In this document: one piece after another, positions 42,426-50,987 of the stretch | Layout: every line of letters starts with the position of its first letter | Position numbering within the stretch: position 1 is the first letter of the stretch | From: UBA6059 sp040219045 | GTDB taxonomy: Bacteria > Bacteroidota > Bacteroidia > Cytophagales > Cyclobacteriaceae | Length of the DNA stretch: 64,000 nucleotides | Direction: 5' to 3' | Assembly: GCA_965229505.1 (NCBI GenBank) | Contig: OZ245881.1 | Span: 3,224,001-3,288,000 of the forward strand | Notes under the pieces: generated by a model | The model's input: only the letters and a program-made list of their open reading frames with translations | Database searches by the model: none | Told to the model about the DNA's origin: nothing | Program-made: the position numbers and the translations under genes

Positions 42426-43700
42426 ATCGATTTAGCTACTCCAACGCCCACGATTTCAGCCGCTGAAATATTACTTGCTCGTTATCAGACGGTTCGTGCT
42501 CTCTCTCTTGAGATTTGCCAACCGCTCAAACCTGAAGATTTTGTTGTTCAACCCATAGTAGATGTAAGCCCTCCCAAATGGCACCTTGCACATACGACAT
42601 GGTTTTTTGAGACTTTCGTGCTTTGCACTATCCCTGGCTACAAGGAGTTCAATGATGATTACGGTTTCTTATTCAACAGCTATTACGAATCTGTTGGGAA
42701 GCGCGTACTCAGGGTAAATAGGGGGTTAATGACCCGTCCGACCATAGACGAGGTGATGGACTTTAGGCAGTTTGTAGATGAGCAGATGGAAGCCTTTCTC
42801 ACTTCTGGAAGCGTTCCATCCGACCTGCTGCCTGTAATCGAACTCGGCTTACAGCATGAGCAACAGCATCAGGAATTATTGCTATACGACATGAAGTACA
42901 TCCTTGGTCATAATCCACTTTTCCCTCCCTATCGGGAAAACGGTCCCTCTCAGTCCTCAGGTTCTCCGGCTGAACTACACTTCCTTCCGATAGGAGAGGG
43001 ACTGTACAAAATCGGCTATGAAGGAAATGAGTTTCACTTTGATAACGAGGAAGGTGTGCACAAAACTTTCCTGCACGATTTTGCGATAGCTAACCGACTG
43101 GTGACCAATGCTGAGTATCTGGAATTCATCCATGATGGTGGGTATAGTGACTTTCGGCATTGGCTGTCCGAAGGCTGGGAATGGGTAAAGGCCGGCCAAA
43201 TCAAAGCGCCACATTACTGGCACGAAATCGATGGTCAGTGGCATAATTATACATTGCATGGGCTCCAGAAAGTGGATCCCAATCTGCCTGTCGCGCACGT
43301 GAGTTATTTTGAAGCAGATGCTTTTTCCAGATGGAAGGGATTGCGTCTACCGACGGAATTTGAATGGGAAGTAGCATGCAGGAATTATGCACCTGAAACC
43401 CCTGCATTAGCAAATTTTGTGGATCAAAGACAGTTTGGGCCTACAGTCGAGTCAGACGATCATCAGTTTTACGGTAACTTATGGCAATGGACAAGCAGTA
43501 GCTATTTGGCGTACCCATATTTTAAGACCGTCGAGGGAGCTATCGGCGAATACAACGGCAAGTTTATGGTCAATCAAATGGTGCTCCGGGGAGGCTCATA
43601 TGCTACGTCGAGTAATCACATACGTCTAACCTACCGCAATTTCTTTCATCCGAATCTCCGCTGGCTATTCAACGGTATTCGGCTAGCTAAACATATCTAA
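42426..43700 (+). CDS. egtB: ergothioneine biosynthesis sulfoxide synthase EgtB, start codon abnormal
   Basis: A non-haem iron enzyme joining a sulfur donor to hercynine with O2. The N-terminal DinB-like domain includes DVSPPKWHLAHTTWFFETF and the iron-binding HX3HXE (HEQQHQE). The C-terminal FGE-sulfatase-type domain includes RLPTEFEWEVACR, NLWQWTSSSYLAYPYF and VLRGGSYATSSNHIRLTYRN. The frame is open and family-like from about 42426, yet contains no ATG, GTG or TTG before GTG 42618, which would remove the WHLAH metal-ligand segment. An in-frame TAA sits at 42411. I therefore place the start at ATC 42426; ATA 42420 or 42414 are alternatives. egtD follows 10 bp later. Confidence 0.85.
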   Translation: MDLATPTPTISAAEILLARYQTVRALSLEICQPLKPEDFVVQPIVDVSPPKWHLAHTTWFFETFVLCTIPGYKEFNDDYGFLFNSYYESVGKRVLRVNRGLMTRPTIDEVMDFRQFVDEQMEAFLTSGSVPSDLLPVIELGLQHEQQHQELLLYDMKYILGHNPLFPPYRENGPSQSSGSPAELHFLPIGEGLYKIGYEGNEFHFDNEEGVHKTFLHDFAIANRLVTNAEYLEFIHDGGYSDFRHWLSEGWEWVKAGQIKAPHYWHEIDGQWHNYTLHGLQKVDPNLPVAHVSYFEADAFSRWKGLRLPTEFEWEVACRNYAPETPALANFVDQRQFGPTVESDDHQFYGNLWQWTSSSYLAYPYFKTVEGAIGEYNGKFMVNQMVLRGGSYATSSNHIRLTYRNFFHPNLRWLFNGIRLAKHI

Positions 43701-43710
43701 GGCTGATTAC

Positions 43711-44718
43711 ATGAGCGTTAAACTCCAATTCAATGGTTCTGAGAAAATCTCAGAGAAGATATTTGCATTGCCGGCTGCTGAATTTGCCAAAGAGGTACTG
43801 GAAGGCTTGACAGCTTCGAGTAAGCACCTATCCTCAAAATACTTCTACGATGAGCGTGGGGATGAGCTCTTCCAGCAGATCATGGCGTTGGACAGCTACT
43901 ACCTCACCAGAGCTGAGTATCAGATTTTCGAAAAACAGGCCACTGAAATCATCGAACTTATCTCAAAACAGTCTGGATCGTTTCAGTTGTTGGAATTTGG
44001 TGCTGGTGATGGGACTAAGACCAAGGTACTGCTCAGAGCGTTTCTAAAGGCGGGCCTAGACTTTCGATATTGCCCGATTGATATTTCAGAAAACGTGCTC
44101 CAGGGGCTGACCGATAGCTTGCATGAGGAATTGCCTCAGTTGAAGGTAGAAGCCCTTCATGGAGATTATTTTCAGGTGCTGAACTCATCAAATAAGCAGA
44201 GTGATGAACGCAAAGTGGTGATGTTTCTGGGTTCCAATATTGGCAATTTTGGAATCGATAAAGCGCAGCAGTTTCTTCGATCAATGTCCGACAACCTTCA
44301 TTCCGGAGATTTACTGCTTATTGGGATTGACCTCAAAAAAGACCCTCGGGTGATCCTTCAGGCGTATAACGATCCCGAGGGAGTGACCAGCGCATTCAAT
44401 CTCAACTTGCTTACCAGAATAAACCGGGAACTCTCGGCCGACTTTGACCTTGGAGCATTTAGCCATTATGCCTCGTACAATCCGCAAAATGGAGAATGCA
44501 GAAGCTACCTACTTAGTAAAAAAGATCAGCAGGTTTATTTTGAGGATATGGACTTGACTATCGACTTCAAAGCCTGGGAAGAAGTACACATGGAGATTTC
44601 CAAAAAATACAGCCTAAGCGAAATTGAGGAGCTGGCAGATCGATCAGGTTTCAAGGTAGTCAAGCACCTCACTGATGACCGCAATTATTTTGTGGATTCA
44701 TTTTGGGAGGTTCGGTAG
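43711..44718 (+). CDS. egtD: L-histidine N-alpha-trimethyltransferase EgtD
   Basis: 335 residues. A SAM-dependent enzyme that trimethylates histidine to hercynine, the substrate of EgtB. Marks are SSKYFYDERGDELFQQIM at about 34-51, YYLTRAEYQIFE, the SAM loop LLEFGAGDGTKTKVLL, FRYCPIDISENVL, FLGSNIGNF and LLIGIDLKKDP. With egtB it gives the two-gene ergothioneine core; the final C-S lyase step is not encoded here. Confidence 0.93.
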   Translation: MSVKLQFNGSEKISEKIFALPAAEFAKEVLEGLTASSKHLSSKYFYDERGDELFQQIMALDSYYLTRAEYQIFEKQATEIIELISKQSGSFQLLEFGAGDGTKTKVLLRAFLKAGLDFRYCPIDISENVLQGLTDSLHEELPQLKVEALHGDYFQVLNSSNKQSDERKVVMFLGSNIGNFGIDKAQQFLRSMSDNLHSGDLLLIGIDLKKDPRVILQAYNDPEGVTSAFNLNLLTRINRELSADFDLGAFSHYASYNPQNGECRSYLLSKKDQQVYFEDMDLTIDFKAWEEVHMEISKKYSLSEIEELADRSGFKVVKHLTDDRNYFVDSFWEVR

Positions 44719-44723
44719 TAGCT

Positions 44724-44755
44724 ATTGTTTAGGTAACAGATTCCTTCTATTTTTG
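44724..44755 (+). promoter_or_regulatory. promoter of tRNA-Leu
   Basis: ATTG (44724-44727), 20 bases, then TATTTTTG (44748-44755) matches the Bacteroidota pattern with one -33 mismatch. The tRNA begins 12 bp downstream. Confidence 0.5.
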
Positions 44756-44767
44756 CCATCCTTTTAA

Positions 44768-44851
44768 GCGCACGTGGCGGAATTGGTAGACGCGCCAGCT
44801 TGAGGGGCTGGTGACCGCAAGGTCGTGGAGGTTCGACTCCTCTCGTGCGCA
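44768..44851 (+). tRNA. tRNA-Leu (anticodon GAG)
   Basis: 84 bases. The acceptor GCGCACG pairs with CGTGCGC, with discriminator A. D arm region TGGCGGAATTGGTAGACGCG, anticodon stem-loop CCAGC-TTGAGGG-GCTGG with GAG, a long variable arm as in class II tRNAs, and T arm GAGGTTCGACTCCTC. CCA is not encoded. It reads CUC and CUU codons. Confidence 0.95.
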
Positions 44852-44852
44852 C

Positions 44853-44886
44853 AAAGCCTTTTGGAGTAATCCGAAAGGCTTTTTTA
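44853..44886 (+). terminator. terminator after tRNA-Leu
   Basis: AAAGCCTTT (44853-44861) pairs with AAAGGCTTT (44874-44882) and runs into a T-run to 44885. The minus strand lacks a T-run after the stem, so it serves the tRNA. Confidence 0.8.
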
Positions 44887-46173
44887 TTATCTATTGTAAG
44901 GAAATTCATTGATCCAATTAAAGCCTCTCTTGTTGAGGTTTAACTCATCAACATCCACTGTCTGAAGCTCGATAAATACTTGATCATTCATAATTGGGCC
45001 TCTTATGAAGAGAGTGCTATCCCCAAGTGATACATAGCTGAGTGCTGTGCTGTCTATTCCCAACCTCTCACTCCTTAGATATATATTATTAGTTAATGTA
45101 TCTAAACTAAAGTCCAGCCAGTGCTTTTTGCCATCGCACATGATGATCGTTGATCGTCCCTGCCGTTCAATGGCCAAATACCTCCATCGTGTAGAATCCC
45201 CAATGAGGGGTGGAATGGTGTCGCCATTTCTTACAAACAACTGCGCATTATAGAGACCCTGGAAAGGAATCTTTGGTCTTAGGTCACCGTAGCTTCTTTG
45301 ACTTTCGTATCCGACGGATGCGGTTGAGTATATCATGAAAATGATAAACAATACTTTTAAAATTACAAAAGGGGTATTATCTAGTTTTAACAATGGTTTT
45401 GGTCGCTGATCAAAATTTAATGTTACGCCACGCCCGAGGACAAAAAGTTGAGCCAAATCTTTTAGATGGGGTAGAGCTAGATATGACAGAAAGATTAACA
45501 AATGGGTGGAGAACAGTTTGACGGGTACGTCATAAGTGAAATTGAGCATCACAACATTGGACATTGCCCCTATACCCAATAATGCACCGAGGAGTGCTGT
45601 CCTCCTATGGAAGAGCAACAAACCAGGTATGGCCTCAGCCAGACCCGCGAACATATTGTAGCTCTCAGAGTAGCCCATGAATCTCCAGAGGACACCCATT
45701 GGAGACATCTCACCGTAAGGAGTAACCAGGCTGTCTAGAGTGGTATTTGGAAACTGAGATTTGAAGATTTTGAAAAAACCATAAATCATAAGCTTATAGC
45801 CTAGATAGTATCTTAAGAGGGTGTTATGACAATACTTTATGACATTGTAAAATTTGTTAGTCTTATCTATGCCAGTCCAAATCAACGCTGCTATCGAAGA
45901 AAATATGCAATACCACGCTAATTGTAAATAGTTGATGGTTCTATCTCCACTACCACTGAAATGATCTGCGTAATCTTCGGCTACCCATCCAAGTGATTTT
46001 GATAGGGAGATGATCAGGTGCTGCAATGCATCATCGGCTATATAGGTAAGCTCATCTATATACGGGATGATCTCAAAAGGAAAAAATAAGGTGTATAGGA
46101 CTGTATATGCAACGAAGAATCGGAAGAGCAAGAGGCCTAACGTGTGCAGCTTTGATGATATGTGATCGTGCAT
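44887..46173 (-). CDS. polytopic membrane protein, DoxX/HTTM-like
   Basis: 428 residues with about nine hydrophobic helices in the first 310 residues, then a soluble C-terminal domain of about 115 residues rich in beta strands (DSTRWRYLAIERQGRSTIIM, TNNIYLRSERLGID). Small polar motifs between helices (GLAEAIPGLLLFHRRTALLG) recall DoxX/HTTM-type proteins. Function unknown. Single gene, convergent with tRNA-Leu. Confidence 0.6.
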   Translation of the reverse strand: MHDHISSKLHTLGLLLFRFFVAYTVLYTLFFPFEIIPYIDELTYIADDALQHLIISLSKSLGWVAEDYADHFSGSGDRTINYLQLAWYCIFSSIAALIWTGIDKTNKFYNVIKYCHNTLLRYYLGYKLMIYGFFKIFKSQFPNTTLDSLVTPYGEMSPMGVLWRFMGYSESYNMFAGLAEAIPGLLLFHRRTALLGALLGIGAMSNVVMLNFTYDVPVKLFSTHLLIFLSYLALPHLKDLAQLFVLGRGVTLNFDQRPKPLLKLDNTPFVILKVLFIIFMIYSTASVGYESQRSYGDLRPKIPFQGLYNAQLFVRNGDTIPPLIGDSTRWRYLAIERQGRSTIIMCDGKKHWLDFSLDTLTNNIYLRSERLGIDSTALSYVSLGDSTLFIRGPIMNDQVFIELQTVDVDELNLNKRGFNWINEFPYNR

Positions 46174-46243
46174 AGCGTAAACTTTAAAGCAAAAGTTACA
46201 CTGTTTTATAAAAAGAATAAAAAGGCAATTATTTGGTGCAGCC

Positions 46244-46663
46244 TTATAAGTTTAGAAAGCGATATCTGATTCCCCAACTACCTCGAAGAACTGGATCGTC
46301 TTGAATTGGAATGAGTCCAGCCAACTCCAAATGAAAGCCAAAACCCTTCTTCTGAAAGGGATAGACATTGATGCCTACCGGAATCATTATACCATCCAGA
46401 ATAGCCAATCTGCCTCCTAAACCCGTATATAGGTCTATCTCTTCTGTAGATTTAACGATGTAGTTGGCAGTGATCTCTACTCCCAAATCATAAAAGTAAT
46501 TGTCGATACTGACTCGGGCTTCTGGAAGCCACTTTTCTCCTATCTGGTAATTGAATCCGATGAAGGGCAGATTGGATTGATGGAAACTAACGCCAAACTG
46601 GGCAAGTGCGTTTGACGCAACTAAACAGAATATACCTACCAAGAAAGTTTTATAGATTCTCAT
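46244..46663 (-). CDS. small outer-membrane beta-barrel-like protein
   Basis: 139 residues. Signal peptide about 1-21 (SNALAQ). The rest alternates short amphipathic strands and turns (FGVSFHQSNLPFIGFNYQIG, DLGVEITANYIV, YTGLGGRLAIL, GFGFHLELAGLIPI), consistent with a small barrel of about eight strands. Function unknown. The 151 bp upstream show no recognisable regulatory site. Confidence 0.6.
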   Translation of the reverse strand: MRIYKTFLVGIFCLVASNALAQFGVSFHQSNLPFIGFNYQIGEKWLPEARVSIDNYFYDLGVEITANYIVKSTEEIDLYTGLGGRLAILDGIMIPVGINVYPFQKKGFGFHLELAGLIPIQDDPVLRGSWGIRYRFLNL

Positions 46664-46814
46664 AACTAACGGTCAGTTAAATGTGATAAACTGAAGTACA
46701 AAATTAGTTGAGATGTAGAATCTTATGCAAGCATTAATGGTGAGACATCAGGATTATTTTTTATCGTTAATCTAGTTCTGATAGGGGTGTCATAGAGGAT
46801 CAGGAGAGGAGTGA

Positions 46815-47159
46815 TCACACCTGTCTCAACTCCTGATCAGTAGTCTCCGTTTTTTCCATGGGGCAGCCCCACTTTTCAGCGAAGGTTTGCTTCCATTTCA
46901 TTTTATCCTCGGGGGGGATATGGGACCATTTATTCGCCCAGTAAGCTTTCCATTTTTGTGGCTCTGGATGCGACTTGTGCCCTCGTCCAAAACCAAAGAT
47001 CAACTTAGAGAGGAGCAGCAGTCCTGCTGACTGCCAGTAGGAAATAGCAGGAAGGTCAAATATTTCCGGTAGGAGCCAGTTCCAAAGTAGCATGACCACA
47101 GCGCTGAGCGCTGCAAAAATCAATACAAAAAGGGCGATCATTTTTATAAACCATTTCAT
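46815..47159 (-). CDS. small membrane protein partnered with an ECF sigma factor
   Basis: 114 residues, two membrane helices (about 7-28 and 42-58) with LLWNWLLPEIFDLPAISYWQ between and inside them, then a charged Trp-rich tail (WKAYWANKWSHIPPEDKMKW). This 'LWNWLMPExFxLPxITFWQ' pattern is one I recognise from uncharacterised Bacteroidota membrane proteins. It begins 3 bp after the sigma gene stop. An anti-sigma-like role is conceivable but it lacks a ZAS zinc motif. Confidence 0.65.
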   Translation of the reverse strand: MKWFIKMIALFVLIFAALSAVVMLLWNWLLPEIFDLPAISYWQSAGLLLLSKLIFGFGRGHKSHPEPQKWKAYWANKWSHIPPEDKMKWKQTFAEKWGCPMEKTETTDQELRQV

Positions 47160-47162
47160 GGG

Positions 47163-47744
47163 CTAGTCATTTTTCATTTCGTCGTACAAATCCTGGAGCG
47201 CCACACGCAGGGCAAGTACCGCGTAGCGCTTGCGAGAGAGCAGCGTGTTGAGAGAGTCGTTAGTGATCTCTTGTATCTCCTTAAAGCTTTTCTGCTCAAA
47301 TTCATGCAATATGAATACTTGCCGCTGCTTCGTCGGCAGATCATTGAGCGCTTCGTCTATGCGCGCCCATACCATCTCGCGGATCAGCTCCTTTTCCGGT
47401 AGGTTGTGAATATCCGGCAGGATATCTTCCAGCATCAGGGGCTGATCATCTTCCCCCATCTTAGGTGCCATGTCGGTGAAGGCCTGCGGCTTTTTCTTCC
47501 TGAACGAATCGATGATTTTGTTGCGCGCGACCCGGAAGAGCCAGGATGAAGCACGGTCGATGGAGCGTATCTCGTCATAGCCAATGACGAATTGGTAGAG
47601 GACATCCTGCAGGATATCTTCGGCTTCTTCTGATCTCGAGACAGACTGTCTGATGAAGTTGAGAAGCCTGCCGCGCTCTTTGCGTACCGTCTGGTCGATT
47701 TGGTTGGCTTTGGCCTGGGTCATATTTATGGCTACAGCTTGCAC
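47163..47744 (-). CDS. ECF-type RNA polymerase sigma factor
   Basis: 193 residues. Region 2 at about 28-95 (ERGRLLNFIRQSVSRSEEAE, DILQDVLYQFVIGYDEI, ASSWLFRVARNKIIDSFRKK) and region 4 at about 130-185 (LNDLPTKQRQVFILHEFEQK, SFKEIQEITNDSLNTLLSRK). MTQAKANQ at 47723 is an alternative start. The regulon is unknown. It lies between a flavodoxin-like gene upstream and the small membrane protein downstream, all on one strand with gaps of 17 and 3 bp. Confidence 0.88.
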   Translation of the reverse strand: MQAVAINMTQAKANQIDQTVRKERGRLLNFIRQSVSRSEEAEDILQDVLYQFVIGYDEIRSIDRASSWLFRVARNKIIDSFRKKKPQAFTDMAPKMGEDDQPLMLEDILPDIHNLPEKELIREMVWARIDEALNDLPTKQRQVFILHEFEQKSFKEIQEITNDSLNTLLSRKRYAVLALRVALQDLYDEMKND

Positions 47745-47761
47745 GCTAATTTCTTCTTTTT

Positions 47762-48283
47762 TTAAGAGTAAACACCAGAGCTCATTTCTTTACTTCGGTG
47801 ATGTCCTTCACAGTTGCCGGTGATGAACGCTTCCATGTCGTTTCTGATCTGCTCATTGCGCAGATTGAGTCGATAGTCAAAAGCGTCACTCACATCATGA
47901 AAAGCCAAACCAGCAGTGTGACAATATGCGCCCATGTCCTTGAGCGTTTGCTGTAGCTGGAGCGAAAGCTTACTGGCATGCTCGCCAACAAATGCGCTGT
48001 TTACACATTTTTCTGAGAACTGCTGATGATACAGATCCAGCAAGTAGTGCAGCACATGCCCGTAAACCGGACGCTGAGCCGCACCTACCAGTATGATCAA
48101 CTGACTTGAGTCGATAAAATGTCCCAGGCCAGTACTTTCAAAATCTGGATATTGAAAGTCCATTAAGTCGATCAAGTCTGTGTTAACACCCTTGCGCTCA
48201 TTGAAGCGCTCTTCTAGTTCTAAAGCTACCTTGTAGCTTTCCCTTACTGATGAGAGTTCGGTGAGTATAATTCCGACATCCAT
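47762..48283 (-). CDS. flavodoxin-fold NAD(P)H reductase-like protein
   Basis: 173 residues from ATG 48283. An upstream ATG at 48313 adds ten residues (MTHKPKRSTT) that do not look like part of the fold. It begins with a beta strand and phosphate-binding-type loop (VGIILTELSSVRESYKVALE), then QLIILVGAAQRPVYGHVLHY and VNSAFVGEHASK, resembling NADPH-dependent FMN reductases, but the classical GSxRxxS loop is degenerate. Flavin binding is therefore uncertain. It is probably co-transcribed with the sigma factor 17 bp downstream. Confidence 0.55.
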   Translation of the reverse strand: MDVGIILTELSSVRESYKVALELEERFNERKGVNTDLIDLMDFQYPDFESTGLGHFIDSSQLIILVGAAQRPVYGHVLHYLLDLYHQQFSEKCVNSAFVGEHASKLSLQLQQTLKDMGAYCHTAGLAFHDVSDAFDYRLNLRNEQIRNDMEAFITGNCEGHHRSKEMSSGVYS

Positions 48284-48554
48284 TGTAGTGCTTCGTTTTG
48301 GCTTGTGTGTCAATTCTGCGACTTACGCATGTAGACGTATACGCGCCTACAATATTTTAAGGATGATAAAAAAATGTGAAATGTGAGAAACAGGGCCTGA
48401 AAAGGGAAAAGCCGTGGCTCAATTGTATGCTGAATCGTATTCAGCACAGGAGTATTTGCGGTACGATTCACTACAGTCATTTGACGATTGATGTCAACCG
48501 AGTTGATCAAAGCCTGATATTCAGCTAACGTTGAATCGTCAAAAACTCAACATT

Positions 48555-50945
48555 ATGCTATACAACTATCTCAAGATTGCCTTTCGTAACCTTCTCAAGC
48601 AACGATTCTTTTCACTTATCAACATCATGGGGCTTGCGCTAAGCATGTCGCTCTCGATGATCCTCCTGCTCATTATCACTGACCATATGAGCTACGATCG
48701 ACACCACACCAAAAGAGCCGATATCTACAGGATAAATTCTTTCAATCTTTCGGACTTACGACCTTTTACAGGTTATGCAAGCAGCCCGGTAAGGCTCGGA
48801 GGATATATGGCGGAGAACTATCCTACTATAAAAAAATGGGTCTCGATCTACAATGCCAGTGATGTGGAAGCCAAAGCAAATAAGAAAATCCTTGATATCG
48901 ACCTGTATTTTGCGTCATCCAACTACTTCGAGCTTTTCGACTTTCCGATAATCGAGGGTGATCTTGATCCGATATCCAATCCCAACACCGCTGTGATCAC
49001 AGCGCAACAGGCCAAGCGCTACTTTGGAGATCAGAGCCCCGTTGGTCATATGATAGAGGTGACTGACATTGGCAACTTCATGATCACTGCGGTAGTAGAT
49101 CTCAGTGCCAAGTCCCATTTCAGCTTTGACATACTTGCCTCCTACAGCACTCTCCCTTTGCTCGCCAAGACCAATGAAGATTTAGCGCGTTATGACAGAT
49201 GGGAGAATGTCTGGGGTGGCTACAATTATTTTCTGGTGGATCCTACAGCAGATCATGATGAGCTCATACAAGCCATGCAGGCTACCGCTAAAGAAAATAT
49301 GGAGCTCGACAAAGATGAACTCGGCTATAGGTTTGAACTACAACACATCAACGGAATCTCGCCAGGCCCACTTCTTGGCAATATGATGACCTTTTCATTT
49401 CCATGGATTTTTATTGCCTTTTTCGGATTGCTGGCATTGATCGTATTGATCACCGCCATGATCAACTATACCAACTTAAGTATTGCCAGATCACTGTCCA
49501 GAGCCCGGGAAGTGGGCGTGCGTAAGGCTACAGGTGCTCATCGCTGGCAGATTTTCCACCAGTTCATTGTTGAGTCTCTGGTCACTTCGCTGGCGTCACT
49601 GGTTTTGGCGATCGTCATGGTTCATCTGTTGCTACCGCAAATAAATGGGCTATTCCTGATAGGAGCAGCAGGTATATCTATAGAGGCATTACCGAGTATT
49701 TATTTGTGGTTTGGCTTGTTTGCGCTTGCTACTGGGTTTTTCGCAGGTCTGGCACCAGCATTTTTCCTTTCCAGATTTCGTGCGATTGAAGCATTGCATG
49801 GTGGCAGTGTCACCAAATCCACACGCTCATTGCCACGCAAGCTGTTGATGGTAGTGCAGTTTTTCTTCTCGATGGTATTTATCATCTCCATTTTGATCAT
49901 TTATCAGCAAACTACCTTCATGGTCACCGCCGATTATGGGTTTGATCGGGAAAATGTGTTAAACGTCGATGTACAAGGGCATGATCCGGAGCTTCTCTTA
50001 TCAGAATTGAGCAAGCACCACTCAGTATTATCAGCTTCACTGAGCTCACATAGCCCCGCTTCAGGACGAAATCATGGCACCAGATTTAAGCATCAACTCG
50101 CTGACGAGATAGAAATTAGCAGCAATATTTTCTGGGTGAATCACACCTATCTGGATAACATGAAGTTGACACTTTTGGCAGGTGAAAATTTCCCGGACGG
50201 CTCGTCTCAACAGCATGAAAAGTTTATTCTAATTAACGAATCAGGAGTAAATGAATTTGGTTGGGAGACTCCCTCATCCGCTATAGGTGAAGTGGTTTAT
50301 GATGGTGACTCTACAGCCCTCACTGTGCTAGGGGTTGTGAAGGATTACCATCATCAACCCATGCTCAATGAGATTCAATCGCTTGTTTTGCGCTACAATC
50401 CGGAGCGTTTGAATTATGTGAACCTGCGCCTGGCTGGTGGGTCGATAAGTGAAAGTATATCGGAGATAGAGACGATTTGGCAATCTATAGATTCAGAACG
50501 CCCATTCAAGTATAGATTTCTGACAGACGAGATGGGTGATATTTTTAGCGGTTTCACTGATCTGATTGCCATACTCACCTATATCACTGTAGTAGCTATT
50601 GTCATTGCCATCATAGGGCTGTTAGGAATGGCCACATTCACCGCAAAGACACGGCTAAAAGAAATAAGCATTCGCAAAGTATTGGGTGCCGAGGTTGTTC
50701 ACCTTATCTGGTTGCTTTCCCGAAGCTTTAGCTACCTGATATTACTATCGGTATTGCTTGCCGCTCCGGCAGCCGTTTTTCTGAATAGTCTTTGGCTTGA
50801 TGAAGTGGCCTATCGGATTGAGATTAAGCCACTTTGGATTATGTCTACAGCATTGGGATTGCTGGCTGTAGGGTTATTGACGGTAGTAAGCCAGACATGG
50901 AAAGCTGCGCAAACTAATCCGACAGTGCTCTTACGCAGCGAATAG
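48555..50945 (+). CDS. MacB/FtsX-type ABC transporter permease (1 of 2)
   Basis: 796 residues from ATG 48555, which gives the family start MLYNYLKIAFRNLLKQ (a TTG at 48531 adds eight residues). Two repeats of helix, periplasmic MacB core domain and three-helix FtsX domain: helices near 21-42, then about 285-425 with the coupling motif ARSLSRAREVGVRKATGAHR, a short helix near 435, a second periplasmic domain, and C-terminal helices about 675-785 with RLKEISIRKVLGAE. No ATPase gene is adjacent. Such permeases of about 800 residues are common and often duplicated in Cytophagales; the substrate is unknown. Confidence 0.85.
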   Translation: MLYNYLKIAFRNLLKQRFFSLINIMGLALSMSLSMILLLIITDHMSYDRHHTKRADIYRINSFNLSDLRPFTGYASSPVRLGGYMAENYPTIKKWVSIYNASDVEAKANKKILDIDLYFASSNYFELFDFPIIEGDLDPISNPNTAVITAQQAKRYFGDQSPVGHMIEVTDIGNFMITAVVDLSAKSHFSFDILASYSTLPLLAKTNEDLARYDRWENVWGGYNYFLVDPTADHDELIQAMQATAKENMELDKDELGYRFELQHINGISPGPLLGNMMTFSFPWIFIAFFGLLALIVLITAMINYTNLSIARSLSRAREVGVRKATGAHRWQIFHQFIVESLVTSLASLVLAIVMVHLLLPQINGLFLIGAAGISIEALPSIYLWFGLFALATGFFAGLAPAFFLSRFRAIEALHGGSVTKSTRSLPRKLLMVVQFFFSMVFIISILIIYQQTTFMVTADYGFDRENVLNVDVQGHDPELLLSELSKHHSVLSASLSSHSPASGRNHGTRFKHQLADEIEISSNIFWVNHTYLDNMKLTLLAGENFPDGSSQQHEKFILINESGVNEFGWETPSSAIGEVVYDGDSTALTVLGVVKDYHHQPMLNEIQSLVLRYNPERLNYVNLRLAGGSISESISEIETIWQSIDSERPFKYRFLTDEMGDIFSGFTDLIAILTYITVVAIVIAIIGLLGMATFTAKTRLKEISIRKVLGAEVVHLIWLLSRSFSYLILLSVLLAAPAAVFLNSLWLDEVAYRIEIKPLWIMSTALGLLAVGLLTVVSQTWKAAQTNPTVLLRSE

Positions 50946-50987
50946 TCATCATTTGGCAACTCAACTTTTCAACCAAAACTCAAAATT

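Noticed and set aside
42618..43700. egtB starting at GTG 42618
   Set aside because: It would remove the WHLAHTTWFFE segment with a metal ligand; the upstream frame is open and family-like for 64 codons.
48320..48352. Imperfect palindrome GTAGACGTATACGCGCCTAC
   Set aside because: Only five outer base pairs plus CGTATACG match; not distinct from background without conservation data.
48310..48510. 66-codon minus-strand frame between the flavodoxin-like and permease genes
   Set aside because: Composition is not protein-like, no family is recognised, and it covers the probable promoter interval.
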